DNA of 44,614 nt from Actinomycetota bacterium (GTDB lineage: Bacteria; Actinomycetota; Thermoleophilia; Gaiellales; Gaiellaceae): assembly GCA_020029615.1 (NCBI GenBank), contig JAIBJO010000022.1:1-44614 (forward strand), given 5' to 3'. The notes beneath the pieces are model-generated. The model searched no databases. It was not told where the DNA came from and worked only from the letters and a program-made list of their open reading frames with translations. The first letter of the stretch is position 1. Each line of letters begins with the position of its first letter. Positions 15,237 through 24,115 of the stretch are shown piece after piece. The position numbers were made by a program, and so were the translations under genes.

Positions 15237-16345
15237 GCGACGAGATCACGTTTTGGGAGCGGCCCGTCAGCCGACGCGGCTTCATGGCCGGCGCCACTGC
15301 GGCGGCACTGGCAGCGGCTGGCCTCGGCAGATTCGGAGGCGACGCGTTCGCGGCGGCCGAGGCTGCCGACGCGGGCGGGACGCTCAACTTCTACAACTGG
15401 GCGCAGTACATCAATCCGAAGACCTACCCGGCTTTCACGAAGGCGACCGGGATCAAGGTCAAGAAGTCGTTCTACGACTCGAACGAGACGATGCACGCCA
15501 AGCTCAAGGCGGGAGCTCGCGGCTACGACCTGATCTGCCCGTCGAACTACATGACGAAGCAGCTCATCGAGGAAGAGCTCGTCGAGCCGCTCGACTGGTC
15601 GAAGCTGAAGAACGTCAAGAAGAACGTCGACCCCAAGTTCCACAACACACCTGACGACCCGAAGAGCACGTACTCGGTCGTCAAGGACTGGGGCACGACG
15701 GGCTTCATGTACCGGACGGACAAGATCAAGGAACGCCCGACGACGTGGAGAGAGTTCGTTGCGCTCACGAAGAAGTACGGGAAGACGACGATGGTCGACA
15801 GCTCACCGGAGGTTCTCGGCTCGATCGCGACCATGCTGGGCTACTCGTACTCGACGGAGTCGAAGAAGGAGCTGGACGACGTCAAGAAGGTGCTCTTCGA
15901 CCTCAAGCCGTACATCGTCGCGCTCCACTCTTCCAACTACGACGCGCTCATCAAGAGAGGCAAGGCGTGGATGGGTCTCGGCTGGAGCGGGGACGGTCTG
16001 CTCCTGGCTTCGAGCGTCCCGGCGAAGTACGTCGTGGCCAAGGAGGGCGGCGAGATCTGGATCGACTACTACAACATCCCCGTCGGCGCGAAGAATCCCG
16101 ACGCGGCGCATGCGTGGATCAACTTCGTCTACGAGCCGAAGAACAACGGCGTCGAGACGTCGTTCACGTACTACGGCTCGCCGCTCCGGCGGTCGCTCTT
16201 GAAGGGAACCGCGGCCGGGAACCTGCTCAAGGACCCGGTGGTCTTCCCGGCGCCTGCGACGGTCGCGAAGCTCGAGGTCAACCAGGTCACCCCGAACGGG
16301 AAGCGGCTTCGGGAGCGGATCTGGACGGAGTTCAAGGCGTCGTAG
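15233..16345 (+). CDS. potD: Polyamine-binding protein, Tat-exported
   Basis: 370 residues from ATG 15233 with AAGGAGGGAACGA as site. The N-terminus has a twin-arginine signal (SRRGFMAGATAAALAAAG, Arg14-Arg15), so it is exported folded. The mature part begins GTLNFYNWAQYINPKTYPAF, the PotD/PotF opening, followed by YDLICPSNYM and VPYSW-like region VVKDWGTTGFMYR. WIDYYNIPVGAKNPDAAHAWINF is the usual late motif. It captures a polyamine outside and delivers it to PotB/PotC. The exact ligand (putrescine, spermidine or another amine) cannot be told. Confidence 0.92.
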   Translation: MSDEITFWERPVSRRGFMAGATAAALAAAGLGRFGGDAFAAAEAADAGGTLNFYNWAQYINPKTYPAFTKATGIKVKKSFYDSNETMHAKLKAGARGYDLICPSNYMTKQLIEEELVEPLDWSKLKNVKKNVDPKFHNTPDDPKSTYSVVKDWGTTGFMYRTDKIKERPTTWREFVALTKKYGKTTMVDSSPEVLGSIATMLGYSYSTESKKELDDVKKVLFDLKPYIVALHSSNYDALIKRGKAWMGLGWSGDGLLLASSVPAKYVVAKEGGEIWIDYYNIPVGAKNPDAAHAWINFVYEPKNNGVETSFTYYGSPLRRSLLKGTAAGNLLKDPVVFPAPATVAKLEVNQVTPNGKRLRERIWTEFKAS

Positions 16346-16348
16346 TCG

Positions 16349-17263
16349 TTGGCTTCGACCGAGGCTGACTCGACCAGGCACCGGCGCGGGACGACCCGCG
16401 CCGGTGCCGGCGGTCCTCGTTACCCCGGCTGGCTCGTGCTACCAGCCGTCGCCTGGTACGCGCTCTTCTTCCTCGTCCCGCTCGCGTTCATCGCCGTCAC
16501 GAGCTTGGGCGAGGTCTCCGGCTACTCGGACATCGCGTACACGTGGACGCTCGACAACTACCGTTATCTGTGGGACGACTTCGTCGGCGACCTCCACCTC
16601 TATCGCGACATCTTCTTGGAGACGTTGAAGCTCTCGGTGGTCGGGACGCTCTCGACGCTCGTCATCGGCTTTCCGCTCGCCTACTACATCGCGCGCTACG
16701 CGAAGCACAAGACCCTTCTCCTACTGCTTGTCATCGTGCCCTTCTGGACGAGCTTCCTGATCCGCGCCTACGCGTGGCTCATCGTCCTCGACCCGGAGTT
16801 CCCCGTCTTCCGTGCGCTCGGCCTCACCGGCTTCATGGAGCGCCACGAGATCCTGTTCACGCCGAACGCGGTGTACATCGGCGTCGCCTACAACTACCTG
16901 CCGCTCATGGTGCTGCCCCTCTACGCGGCACTCGAGCGCATCGACTGGTCGCTCGTGGATGCGGCGCAGGACCTGGGCGACCCGCCGTGGCGCGCGTTTC
17001 GTCGGATCACGTTTCCCCTCGCGCTTCCTGGCGTCCTTGCCGGCTCGCTGCTCGTCTTCATCCCGCTGACTGGCGAGTACATCATCCCCGTCATCCTCGG
17101 CGGCAACAAGACGTTCTACGCCGGCAACCTCATCGCCCAGCAGTTCCTCGAGTCGGAGGACTGGCCGCTCGGCTCGGCGATCGCGATGGTCGTGATCGGA
17201 GCCTTGACGATCGCGTTGGTGGTCTACGCGCGCGCGCTCGGCCGGCAGGAGCAGCATTCGTGA
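16349..17263 (+). CDS. potB: Polyamine ABC transporter permease 1
   Basis: 304 residues from TTG 16349, three bases after potD. Six membrane helices are visible, beginning WLVLPAVAWYALFFLVPLAFI. The coupling EAA loop reads ALERIDWSLVDAAQDLGDPPWRAFRRITFPLALPG in its usual place before helix 5. It pairs with PotC to form the channel. Gene order A-D-B-C differs from enterobacterial A-B-C-D but is common in Actinomycetota. The TGA stop is embedded in GTGACC, whose GTG 17260 may have been the ancestral potC start. Confidence 0.9.
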   Translation: MASTEADSTRHRRGTTRAGAGGPRYPGWLVLPAVAWYALFFLVPLAFIAVTSLGEVSGYSDIAYTWTLDNYRYLWDDFVGDLHLYRDIFLETLKLSVVGTLSTLVIGFPLAYYIARYAKHKTLLLLLVIVPFWTSFLIRAYAWLIVLDPEFPVFRALGLTGFMERHEILFTPNAVYIGVAYNYLPLMVLPLYAALERIDWSLVDAAQDLGDPPWRAFRRITFPLALPGVLAGSLLVFIPLTGEYIIPVILGGNKTFYAGNLIAQQFLESEDWPLGSAIAMVVIGALTIALVVYARALGRQEQHS

Positions 17264-17288
17264 CCAACGCACGCCTTCGTCGAGCGTT

Positions 17289-17315
17289 CACGGGGGAAAC
17301 CATGTTTCCCCCGTG
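17289..17315. repeat. Hairpin 1 between potB and potC
   Basis: CACGGGGGAAAC and GTTTCCCCCGTG are perfect 12-bp arms around CAT. With hairpin 2 it forms a tandem hairpin element inserted where potB and potC would be expected to overlap. It may attenuate or stabilise the potC part of the message. Confidence 0.65.
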
Positions 17316-17336
17316 TGCCCCCTTCTTTCTGAAAGC

Positions 17337-17360
17337 GTGGGGAACCTCCCGGTTCCCCAC
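17337..17360. repeat. Hairpin 2 between potB and potC
   Basis: GTGGGGAACC and GGTTCCCCAC are perfect 10-bp arms around TCCC, 21 bases after hairpin 1. The two stems share a G-run/AAC design, as in REP-type repeat pairs. Confidence 0.65.
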
Positions 17361-17387
17361 ACCCCTCCACGCTCACGAGCGAAGGGC

Positions 17388-18215
17388 ATGTTCGTGAGCG
17401 GCCGCCGGCTCCTCGGCGGCTACGCCGTCCTCGCCTACGTCTTTCTCTATGCGCCGATCGCGGTCGTCGTCGTCTTCGCTTTCAACGGCGGTCGCGACAC
17501 CTTGTACTGGCAGGGGTTCTCGACGAAGTGGTTCCACGTGGCGCTCGGCACGCCGGAAATCACCAGCGCGCTCCGGCTCAGCATCCTGATCGCCCTCGGG
17601 AACGCGGTCGTCGCGTGCGTGCTCGGCACGATGCTCGCGCTCGCGCTGCCCCGGATGCGCCCCTGGTGCCGGACGCCGATCGACGCGCTCGCGTACATGA
17701 CCCTGGTCACGCCCGAGATCGTCTTCGCCATCGCGGCGCTCGTCTTCTTCGTCCAGGGTGGCACGCGGCTCGGGCTCGAGAATCCGCTCGGCTGGCAGAC
17801 CATCCTCATCGCTCATGTCGTCTTCAACACGTCGGTCGTCGCGCTCGTCGTGCGGGCGCGCTTCGTCTCGATGGGCCAGCAGCTCGAGGAGGCCTCGTTC
17901 GATCTCGGCGCGGGACCGCTCTCGACATTCCGGCAAGTCACGTTGCCACGCCTCGCGCCGGCGATCCTCGCCGGCGGCCTGCTGGCGTTCACCTTCTCGT
18001 TCGACGACTTCATCACGTCGTTCTTCGTCACCGGCACCCAGTCCGAGACGCTTCCGATCTACATCTGGGGGCAGCTCCGTTTCGGCGTCACACCTGCGAT
18101 CAACGCCACGGCCGCGATGATGCTCGCCTTCACGCTCGTCATGGTCGTCGTCGCCTACCTCGTGCTCAGGCGCTCCGGGAGCGAGCGCGATGGCGCGACG
18201 CTACCGGGCGTCTGA
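17388..18215 (+). CDS. potC: Polyamine ABC transporter permease 2
   Basis: 275 residues from ATG 17388 (GTG 17394 also possible, with AAGGG eight bases before). Six membrane helices, first one LLGGYAVLAYVFLYAPIAVVVVFAFN, and the EAA loop QLEEASFDLGAGPLSTFRQVTLPRLAP. FTFSFDDFITSFFVTG is the typical PotC/YdcV motif. It completes the potADBC importer. An upstream reading frame starting at GTG 17260 (VTNARLRR) looks like the old N-terminus, separated from the body by the two-hairpin element. The last 15 bases overlap the convergent MFS gene. Confidence 0.9.
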   Translation: MFVSGRRLLGGYAVLAYVFLYAPIAVVVVFAFNGGRDTLYWQGFSTKWFHVALGTPEITSALRLSILIALGNAVVACVLGTMLALALPRMRPWCRTPIDALAYMTLVTPEIVFAIAALVFFVQGGTRLGLENPLGWQTILIAHVVFNTSVVALVVRARFVSMGQQLEEASFDLGAGPLSTFRQVTLPRLAPAILAGGLLAFTFSFDDFITSFFVTGTQSETLPIYIWGQLRFGVTPAINATAAMMLAFTLVMVVVAYLVLRRSGSERDGATLPGV

Positions 18216-19451
18216 GAGAGCAGGTTCCGCACTCCGCGATCGCCACGCGTTGGCGACACCGATCGTCGCGAGCGACGTGACTCCCGCGACCGCGAACGCG
18301 AGCGAGGTACCACCGATGGCTGCGAGCCAGCCGGCGAAGAGGCCGCCGACAGGCGCGAGGCCGAGAAAGGCGAAGAGGTAGAGCCCGATCAGCCGACCAC
18401 GCAGGTAGTCGGGGGCAGCGAGTTGGACGAGCGCGTTCGCGTTCGCCGTGAAGAGGGTGAACGAGATGCCCACTCCGACGAGCAGCACGCCCGCGAGGTA
18501 GGCGTTCTGCACAGGTGCGAGGAGGAGCGCGAGCACCCCGAAGGACGCGGTCCCGACTGCGAACAGGCGCCAGCTCGCTTCGCGGAACGTCGCCGCAGCG
18601 AGCGCACCGCCGAGCGCACCTAGCCCGAACGACGCGGACAGGAGCCCGAACCCCTCCGGGCCGACGTGGAGTGTGTCGGCCGCGAGCAACGGCACGAGGA
18701 CGTGGAAGTTGAAACCGACGGTCGAGACGACCGTGACCACGGTGAGGATGAGCCGCAGCTGCGGGTCGCCCCAGGCGTATGCGAACCCGCGCCTGATGCC
18801 GTCGATCACGCGCGTCGACGGGTCGCGCTCCACGGGGCGGAGCTCCTCCTCGCGGACGATCGCGAGTGCGGCGAGCACGGCGAGGAAGCTGACGGCATTG
18901 ATGACGAAGCAGAGACCCGTCCCGACCGCAGCGATCACCAGGCCGGCGATTGCCGGCCCGATGATGCGCGAGCCGTTGAAGAGGCCGGAGTTGAGGGCGA
19001 CGGCGTTCGGCAGCTCGCGTGGGCCCACCATCTGGAAGGTCAGCGACTGCCGACCCGGCGCGTCGAACGCCAGCGCGATGCCGCCGAGCGCGGCGAGCAC
19101 GTACACGAGCGGAAGCGTCGCGGTGCCGGTCAAAGTGACGATAGCGAGCGCGATCGAGATCGCCATTGCCGCCGCCTGGGTCGCCATCACCAGCTTGCGT
19201 GACTCGATGCGGTCGGCTACGACGCCGGCCACGAGCCCGAACACGGTGAACGGGACGAAGCGCCAGAAAGCGAGAGCTCCGATCGCCAGCGGCGAGCCCG
19301 AGAGCTCGATCACGAGCCACGCGAGCGCGACGTTCTGCATCCACGTGCCGGCGAGCGAGACCACCTGGCCCGTGAAGAAGATCCGGTAGTTGCGGTGGCG
19401 TCTGAGGCTGCGGAAGGTGCGTGCTCGAAGCGCGAAGGCGATCGTCGTCAT
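18201..19451 (-). CDS. Major facilitator superfamily exporter
   Basis: 416 residues from ATG 19451. Twelve helices in two groups of six; the loop 2-3 signature reads GVVADRIESRKLV. It resembles the enterobactin-exporter/MFS_3 group (FRSLRRHRNYRIFFTGQVVSLAGTWMQNVALAWLV at the start). Such proteins export siderophores, drugs or metabolites. It overlaps the upstream marR gene by ATGA, the standard arrangement of a repressor with its efflux pump. Confidence 0.88.
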   Translation of the reverse strand: MTTIAFALRARTFRSLRRHRNYRIFFTGQVVSLAGTWMQNVALAWLVIELSGSPLAIGALAFWRFVPFTVFGLVAGVVADRIESRKLVMATQAAAMAISIALAIVTLTGTATLPLVYVLAALGGIALAFDAPGRQSLTFQMVGPRELPNAVALNSGLFNGSRIIGPAIAGLVIAAVGTGLCFVINAVSFLAVLAALAIVREEELRPVERDPSTRVIDGIRRGFAYAWGDPQLRLILTVVTVVSTVGFNFHVLVPLLAADTLHVGPEGFGLLSASFGLGALGGALAAATFREASWRLFAVGTASFGVLALLLAPVQNAYLAGVLLVGVGISFTLFTANANALVQLAAPDYLRGRLIGLYLFAFLGLAPVGGLFAGWLAAIGGTSLAFAVAGVTSLATIGVANAWRSRSAEPALSDAR

Positions 19452-19891
19452 GCGTCGTCTCCGAGCAACTGCTCGAGCGCCGGGATGGCGTCCTCGATCG
19501 CCGCGAGCTCACCGGGCTCGAGTCGTCTCAACCGATCCGTGAGCCAGGTCGTTCTCCGCGCGCGAACTCGTCTGAGGACGCGCGCGCCCTCGTCCGTGAG
19601 TCGGAGGCCGACCCGTCGACGGTCGTCGGTCGAGCGCACCCGCTCGATCAGCCCTGCACGCTCGAGCCGGTCCACATGGCCCGAAAGCGCGGGCGGGGAG
19701 ATGCCCTCCTGTGCGGCGAGCTCGGCGAGCGAGAGCCCCGGGCTTCGCTTCACGAGCCAGAGCAGCGTCGCCTGGCGTGCGGTGATTCCGAGCTGCTCCG
19801 TCTCCTTTCGCAGCTCGCGGGCGAGCCGAAGGAGCACCGGGCGGAGATCCGAGGCGACGGTGTCAGGGCTAAGGATAACGTCACTAACCAT
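19448..19891 (-). CDS. MarR-family transcriptional regulator
   Basis: 147 residues from ATG 19891. Winged helix: ATLLWLVKRSPGLSLAELAAQEGISPPALSGHVDRLERAGLIERV, then the wing STDDRRRVGLRLTDEG. MarR proteins repress efflux operons and are released by small aromatic ligands. The downstream MFS exporter overlaps its stop by four bases, so it is the likely target. Two copies of a 13-bp repeat flank its own start codon (19876-19904), suggesting autoregulation, and the short leader has no ribosome binding site. Confidence 0.9.
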   Translation of the reverse strand: MVSDVILSPDTVASDLRPVLLRLARELRKETEQLGITARQATLLWLVKRSPGLSLAELAAQEGISPPALSGHVDRLERAGLIERVRSTDDRRRVGLRLTDEGARVLRRVRARRTTWLTDRLRRLEPGELAAIEDAIPALEQLLGDDA

Positions 19892-19904
19892 TAACGTAGC
19901 TAAC
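19876..19904. promoter_or_regulatory. Candidate MarR operator: two TAACGTnnCTAAC repeats
   Basis: TAACGTCACTAAC (19876-19888) and TAACGTAGCTAAC (19892-19904) lie 16 bases apart, on each side of the marR ATG (19889-19891). A -10-like TATAGT on the minus strand (19908-19903) overlaps the second copy, so bound protein would block transcription. The predicted leader is only about five bases. Confidence 0.55.
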
Positions 19905-20000
19905 TATAGCACCGGCTCTTATCTGCTTCTTCGTTCCCTCGGCTGAGTGAGCTTCGCTCAGGTGATTGACGGTCGGCGGCGCGTCTCTACGGTGCGAGCG

Positions 20001-21806
20001 ATGGGCCGCCGTCGTCGCACGCTCGTGCTCGCGCTGCTCGCGCTGCCGCTGGTGTGCGCTCCGATCGGTCTCGCCGTCGGCAAGCCCTCGGAAACGCTCG
20101 AAGGCACGCTTCGCACCTGGCACGGGGACACGTTCACCGTGCCGGTCGGTGTGGGCGCCGGCATCGACACGACGATCGCGGGCATCGTCCCGCTCGAGAC
20201 GGCAAATGCGTCCGTGCATGCGCTTGCGGGCAAGAAGGTTCGCGCTCGTGGCGAACGCCGTTCGAACGGTGTGTTCGCCGCCAACGAAGGCGTTCAGGAA
20301 GCCGGTGAGTCGGTGGCGGCCGCGATCACGGGAACGAAGTCGGTGGCCGTCCTGCTCTTCAACTTCTCGAACAACACGGGCCAGCCGTGGACGACCTCGC
20401 AGGTCCGCGGGGTCGTCTTCGACAACGCCGACTCAGTCGACGAGTACTACCGCGACGCCTCCTACGGCCAGCTTGCACTGAGCGGCGACGTCTTCGGCTG
20501 GTACACGATCGACGCCGACAACTCGGGGTGCGCGTATACGACCTGGGCCAATCAGGCACGGAGCAAAGCGGCCGCGGCTGGCGTCCCGCTCTCGAGCTAC
20601 CAGTACACCGTCTACGCCTTCCCGCAGGCGTCGAGCTGCGGCTGGGCGGGGCTCGCCTACCTCCCCGGGACCGGAAGCTGGATCAACGGCGCGATGACCT
20701 TGCGCGTCGTCGGCCACGAACTCGGACACAACTTCGGCGTTCATCACGCGAGCACGCTTGCGTGCTCGAACGCCGGCTCCCCGTCGACGTTCACCGGGAC
20801 CTGTACCCAGAGCGAGTACGGAGACCCGTTCACGGTCATGGGAAGCGCGCAGACCCGGCACCCCAACAACTGGCACCGCGCGCAGCTGGGCTGGTTCGGC
20901 GACACGCAGACGGTGACGACGAGCGGGTCCTATCTGCTCGCGCCCGCCGAGCTGAGCGGAGCGCCGCACATGCTTCGGGTCGCGCGGAGCGACGGGACGT
21001 ACCTGAATCTCGAGTACCGCCAGCCGTGGGGGATTTTCGACAACTTCTCCTCCGGAGACCCCGTGGTGAGCGGCGTCTCGGTGAGGATCGCCCCGTCGAC
21101 CTCCAGCCTGGTCCAGTCGAAGCTCGTCGACGCCAATCCGAGCACGTCGAGTTTCTCCGACGCCGCGCTCGCCTTTGGCCAGACGGTCGTCGATCCACAG
21201 ACCAGCGTCTCGATCAGCACCGTTACGGTCGGGCCGGCCGGAGCGATGGTCTCGATCCAGTTCGTTCCCGATCAGCAGGCGCCCAGCGCTCCGAGCTCGC
21301 TGAGCGCGACGGCGTCGAGTGCGACCTCGGTGCAGCTCAACTGGGGTGCGGCGAACGACAACGTCGGCGTAGTGGGGTATCGCGTCTATCGCGCCGGTGC
21401 GCTCGTCGGAACGCCGGCTGGTCTGTCGTATCTCGACTCGGGGCTCCAGCCGCAGACTCAGTACTCGTACGAGGTGCGCGCCTACGATGCGGCCGGGAAC
21501 GTCGGCCCGCCCGCCTCCGCAAGTGCCATGACTCCAGGCGCGGACACGGCTTCGCCGTCGATTCCGAGCGGGCTCACCGCGACCGTGCAGAAGGGTCGGA
21601 AAGTCGCCCTCGCCTGGAACCCGTCGAACGACAACGTCGGTGTGGTCGGGTACGACGTGTACCGCAACAGCGTGAAGGTGGCGGCTCCGGCAGGGACGGC
21701 GTACTCCGACCGACCAGGGCGTGGCACGTTCTCGTATCAGGTACGCGCACGCGACGCTGCCGGCAACGTCAGCGGCTTGTCGTCCGTCGTCACCGTCAGG
21801 ACGTAG
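20001..21806 (+). CDS. Secreted M11-like zinc metalloprotease with two FnIII domains
   Basis: 601 residues from ATG 20001 (start chosen because a signal peptide RRRRTLVLALLALPLVCAPIGLAVG follows). Residues about 112-420 are a gametolysin-like catalytic domain with the extended zinc motif HELGHNFGVHH (239-249) and a likely Met-turn FTVMGS about 35 residues later. Two fibronectin type III domains follow (about 430-515 and 523-601), each with NDNVGVVGY and a YEVRAYDAAGNV/YQVRARDAAGNV end. The FnIII units probably bind polysaccharide or extend the enzyme from the cell. It stands alone, divergent from marR. Confidence 0.88.
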   Translation: MGRRRRTLVLALLALPLVCAPIGLAVGKPSETLEGTLRTWHGDTFTVPVGVGAGIDTTIAGIVPLETANASVHALAGKKVRARGERRSNGVFAANEGVQEAGESVAAAITGTKSVAVLLFNFSNNTGQPWTTSQVRGVVFDNADSVDEYYRDASYGQLALSGDVFGWYTIDADNSGCAYTTWANQARSKAAAAGVPLSSYQYTVYAFPQASSCGWAGLAYLPGTGSWINGAMTLRVVGHELGHNFGVHHASTLACSNAGSPSTFTGTCTQSEYGDPFTVMGSAQTRHPNNWHRAQLGWFGDTQTVTTSGSYLLAPAELSGAPHMLRVARSDGTYLNLEYRQPWGIFDNFSSGDPVVSGVSVRIAPSTSSLVQSKLVDANPSTSSFSDAALAFGQTVVDPQTSVSISTVTVGPAGAMVSIQFVPDQQAPSAPSSLSATASSATSVQLNWGAANDNVGVVGYRVYRAGALVGTPAGLSYLDSGLQPQTQYSYEVRAYDAAGNVGPPASASAMTPGADTASPSIPSGLTATVQKGRKVALAWNPSNDNVGVVGYDVYRNSVKVAAPAGTAYSDRPGRGTFSYQVRARDAAGNVSGLSSVVTVRT

Positions 21807-21950
21807 CGGCTTGCTTCGTTAGCGAGAGATCTTCGCGGGTGGCGACCTTCTCCTCGTCGCGGGCAGGCCCGCCGAGCTCGGGCCGGTCGAACGTGAGCAC
21901 GTAGCCGACGACGGACGCGAGGACGATCAGCGGGTTCGCCGTCCAACCGC
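21796..21950 (-). other. Possible 3' remnant of a lost membrane-protein gene
   Basis: Leftward reading from about 21950 gives WTANPLIVLASVVGYVLTF, then a charged tail with FDRPELGGPARDEEKV and an end LSLTKQAATS, stopping at 21796. Third positions are almost all G or C, as in real genes, and a single hydrophobic segment is followed by a charged tail. No good start exists except GTG 21900 (35 residues). It overlaps the protease stop and sits before the ClC gene. It could be a decayed gene or chance. Confidence 0.25.
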
Positions 21951-21995
21951 CATCTGATGCACATTCGCATCCAGCGGTCGCAGTAGTGTCCGCCC

Positions 21996-23303
21996 ATGCG
22001 CGACTCGGAGGCGATGGCATACGCCCGAACGCTTGTGCTTGCGGCGCTGCTGGGCGTGCCCGTCGCGTTCGCGGCAGTGATCTTCCAAACCGCCATCCAC
22101 GACCTGATCCACCTCGTCTGGGATGTGATCCCCGACGAACTCGGCTGGAGTGAGCCTTCCTGGTGGTATGTCGTTCTCGTACCGGGACTCGCAGGGCTGC
22201 TGGTTGCCGCGGCTGTCCGGCTGCCGGGCCACGGCGGACACTCTCCTCTGGAAGGGCTCGGAGCGGACCCGATCCCCCCGATCGCACTAGCCAGCATCCT
22301 CCCCGCCGCGCTCGCGACTCTGGGACTCGGACTCGTTCTCGGCCCCGAAGCGCCTCTGATCGCGCTCGGGCTCGGTCTCGGTGCGCTCTCGGTCAGACTG
22401 ATTCGATTGGAGGGAACAGGAGCTCAGCTCCTCGTCCTCGCGGGTGCATTCGCGGCGGTAGCCGCGCTCTTCGGCGGCCCGCTGGTCGCGGCATTTCTCC
22501 TGTTCGAGGTGACGGCTGCAAGCGGGAAGGTCCCCGCGCAGCAGATCGGGCGCGCGCTCCTCCCGGGGTTCGTGGCCGCCGGAACGGGGGCGCTCGTCTT
22601 CACCGGGGTCGCGGGCTGGAGCGGGCTGCACCAGACGAACCTCTCGATCCCGACGCTCCCGCCGTATGAAAGCCTGCGTCTCACCGACCTGGCCTGGTGC
22701 CTGCTCATGGCAGTCGTCGTCGCCGCGCTCGTCGTGGCCATTCGCCACTTGGCGCATGGCATTGCGGCGCAGTCGGTCCTCGGCCCTGCCGGGCTGCTGA
22801 TCGTCGCCGGGCTCGTCGTCGGCGCGCTGGCGGTCGCCTTTCGTGCGACCGCCGACCGACCCGTCGACCTCGTCCTCTTCTCGGGTCAGGCGGAGCTGCC
22901 GGATGTGATCGCCGAGGGATCAGCGGCGGTGCTGATCCTCCTCGTCGTGACCAAGGGTCTCGCCTACGCGCTGTCGCTCGGCGCCGGTTTCCGAGGTGGG
23001 CCAGTCTTCCCGGCGATTGCGATCGGCGTCGCCGCCGCGATGGCCGCCGCCGACGTGCTTCCCGGGCTGCATACGACGCCGGCGGTCGCGGCCGGGATCG
23101 CTGCCGGAACGACCGCCGTGCTCCGGGTTCCCTTCACCGCCGTTCTGCTCGTGTCGCTCCTCATGGGCTCGTCTGCATTCGACGTCGCACCGATCGCGGT
23201 TCTCGCTGCTGCGATCGCCTGGCTCGTCGCCACAGCGCTCCCGAATCCCGAGGATCGGGTGCAGGAGAAGCTCGTCGAAGCCGTGCCTGCTGTGCCCGGA
23301 TGA
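21996..23303 (+). CDS. ClC-family chloride channel/transporter
   Basis: 435 residues from ATG 21996 (ATG 22014 possible). Polytopic protein with ClC marks: GLVLGPEAPLIALG, where the usual GREGP reads GPEAP but the gating glutamate position is kept, and GAGFRGGPVFPAIAIG, the GxFxP chloride-site motif. The first selectivity motif GSGIP is not seen (GGHSPLEGLGA occupies that place), so ion choice may differ. It lacks a C-terminal CBS pair. No operon partner is evident. Confidence 0.85.
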   Translation: MRDSEAMAYARTLVLAALLGVPVAFAAVIFQTAIHDLIHLVWDVIPDELGWSEPSWWYVVLVPGLAGLLVAAAVRLPGHGGHSPLEGLGADPIPPIALASILPAALATLGLGLVLGPEAPLIALGLGLGALSVRLIRLEGTGAQLLVLAGAFAAVAALFGGPLVAAFLLFEVTAASGKVPAQQIGRALLPGFVAAGTGALVFTGVAGWSGLHQTNLSIPTLPPYESLRLTDLAWCLLMAVVVAALVVAIRHLAHGIAAQSVLGPAGLLIVAGLVVGALAVAFRATADRPVDLVLFSGQAELPDVIAEGSAAVLILLVVTKGLAYALSLGAGFRGGPVFPAIAIGVAAAMAAADVLPGLHTTPAVAAGIAAGTTAVLRVPFTAVLLVSLLMGSSAFDVAPIAVLAAAIAWLVATALPNPEDRVQEKLVEAVPAVPG

Positions 23304-23371
23304 TTTGTTCGCTCGGTCGTGCCGCGCTGTCCGAGAGCATCGTCAGAGAGGCTGCGCGCGGGCTGTGAGCG

Positions 23372-24067
23372 CTACTTGGGCTCGGCCTCGAGCTTGTAAC
23401 CCACTCCGTAGCGCGTGTGGATGAAGGAGTGGCGCTCGGCGCGGCGATCGATCTTCTCTCGCAGCTTGCGCACGAAGACGTCGACCGTGCGATCGCGGTG
23501 CCCGGCGCGCCTACCCCATACGCGCTGAAGGAGCTCGTCGCGTGTCATGACCCTCCCCTGCTCACGCGCAAGCGTGTAGATCAGCCGGAACTCCGTGGGA
23601 GTCAGCTCTGCGCTCTCGCCGTCGACGTAGGCCTGCACGTTGTCGGGGTCGAGTCGAAGCTCCTCGATCACGATCGGTTCGCCGCGGCGGGGCTCGGCCT
23701 CGCTCACGCCGCGGCGCGCTGCCGCGCGAACGCGTGCGGCGAGCTCTTTCATGGAGAAGGGCTTGACGAGGTAGTCGTCCGCTCCGATCTCGAGCGCGTG
23801 GACCCGGTCGTGCTCCGTCCCGCGGGCGGAGACGACGACGATCGGCGTCCCGATGCCTTCGCCGCGGGCCTGCTCGATCACTCGCCACCCGTCGATTCCC
23901 GGGAGCATGAGGTCGAGGACGCACACGTCCGGACGCTCGTAGCGGAGTCGTGCCAGCCCGGTCTCCCCGTTGGCGACACCCACTGCGTCGAAGCCGGCCG
24001 CCTCGAGGTGCCGCGCCATGCCCTGTGCGATGACGTCGTCGTCCTCGATGATCAGGACCTTGGCCAT
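23372..24067 (-). CDS. OmpR/PhoB-type response regulator (PhoP-like)
   Basis: 231 residues from ATG 24067. Receiver domain 1-120 with acidic pocket Glu8-Asp9-Asp10, phospho-Asp52 (CVLDLMLPGIDGW) and Lys102 (DDYLVKPFS). The OmpR winged helix follows (130-228: LTPTEFRLIYTLAREQGRVMTRDELLQRVWG, RTVDVFVRKLREKI, TRYGVGYKL). It is divergent from a histidine kinase that is followed by the pst operon, and the two pst control regions carry PHO boxes of the PhoP type. Together these point to the phosphate regulator. Confidence 0.88.
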   Translation of the reverse strand: MAKVLIIEDDDVIAQGMARHLEAAGFDAVGVANGETGLARLRYERPDVCVLDLMLPGIDGWRVIEQARGEGIGTPIVVVSARGTEHDRVHALEIGADDYLVKPFSMKELAARVRAAARRGVSEAEPRRGEPIVIEELRLDPDNVQAYVDGESAELTPTEFRLIYTLAREQGRVMTRDELLQRVWGRRAGHRDRTVDVFVRKLREKIDRRAERHSFIHTRYGVGYKLEAEPK

Positions 24068-24115
24068 GCGGTAACACGATAGTCGCGGCCCTCGGAGACG
24101 ACAGGGGCGGCGAGG

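Noticed and set aside
17261-17397. Separate short gene starting VTNARLRR after potB
   Set aside because: The frame runs through two hairpins into the potC start region; it is better explained as the displaced N-terminus of potC than as a new gene.
21807-22297. Minus-strand frames opposite the start of the ClC gene
   Set aside because: They are composition shadows of the ClC coding sequence; only the 21796-21950 part, outside ClC, has gene-like codon use and is listed with low confidence.
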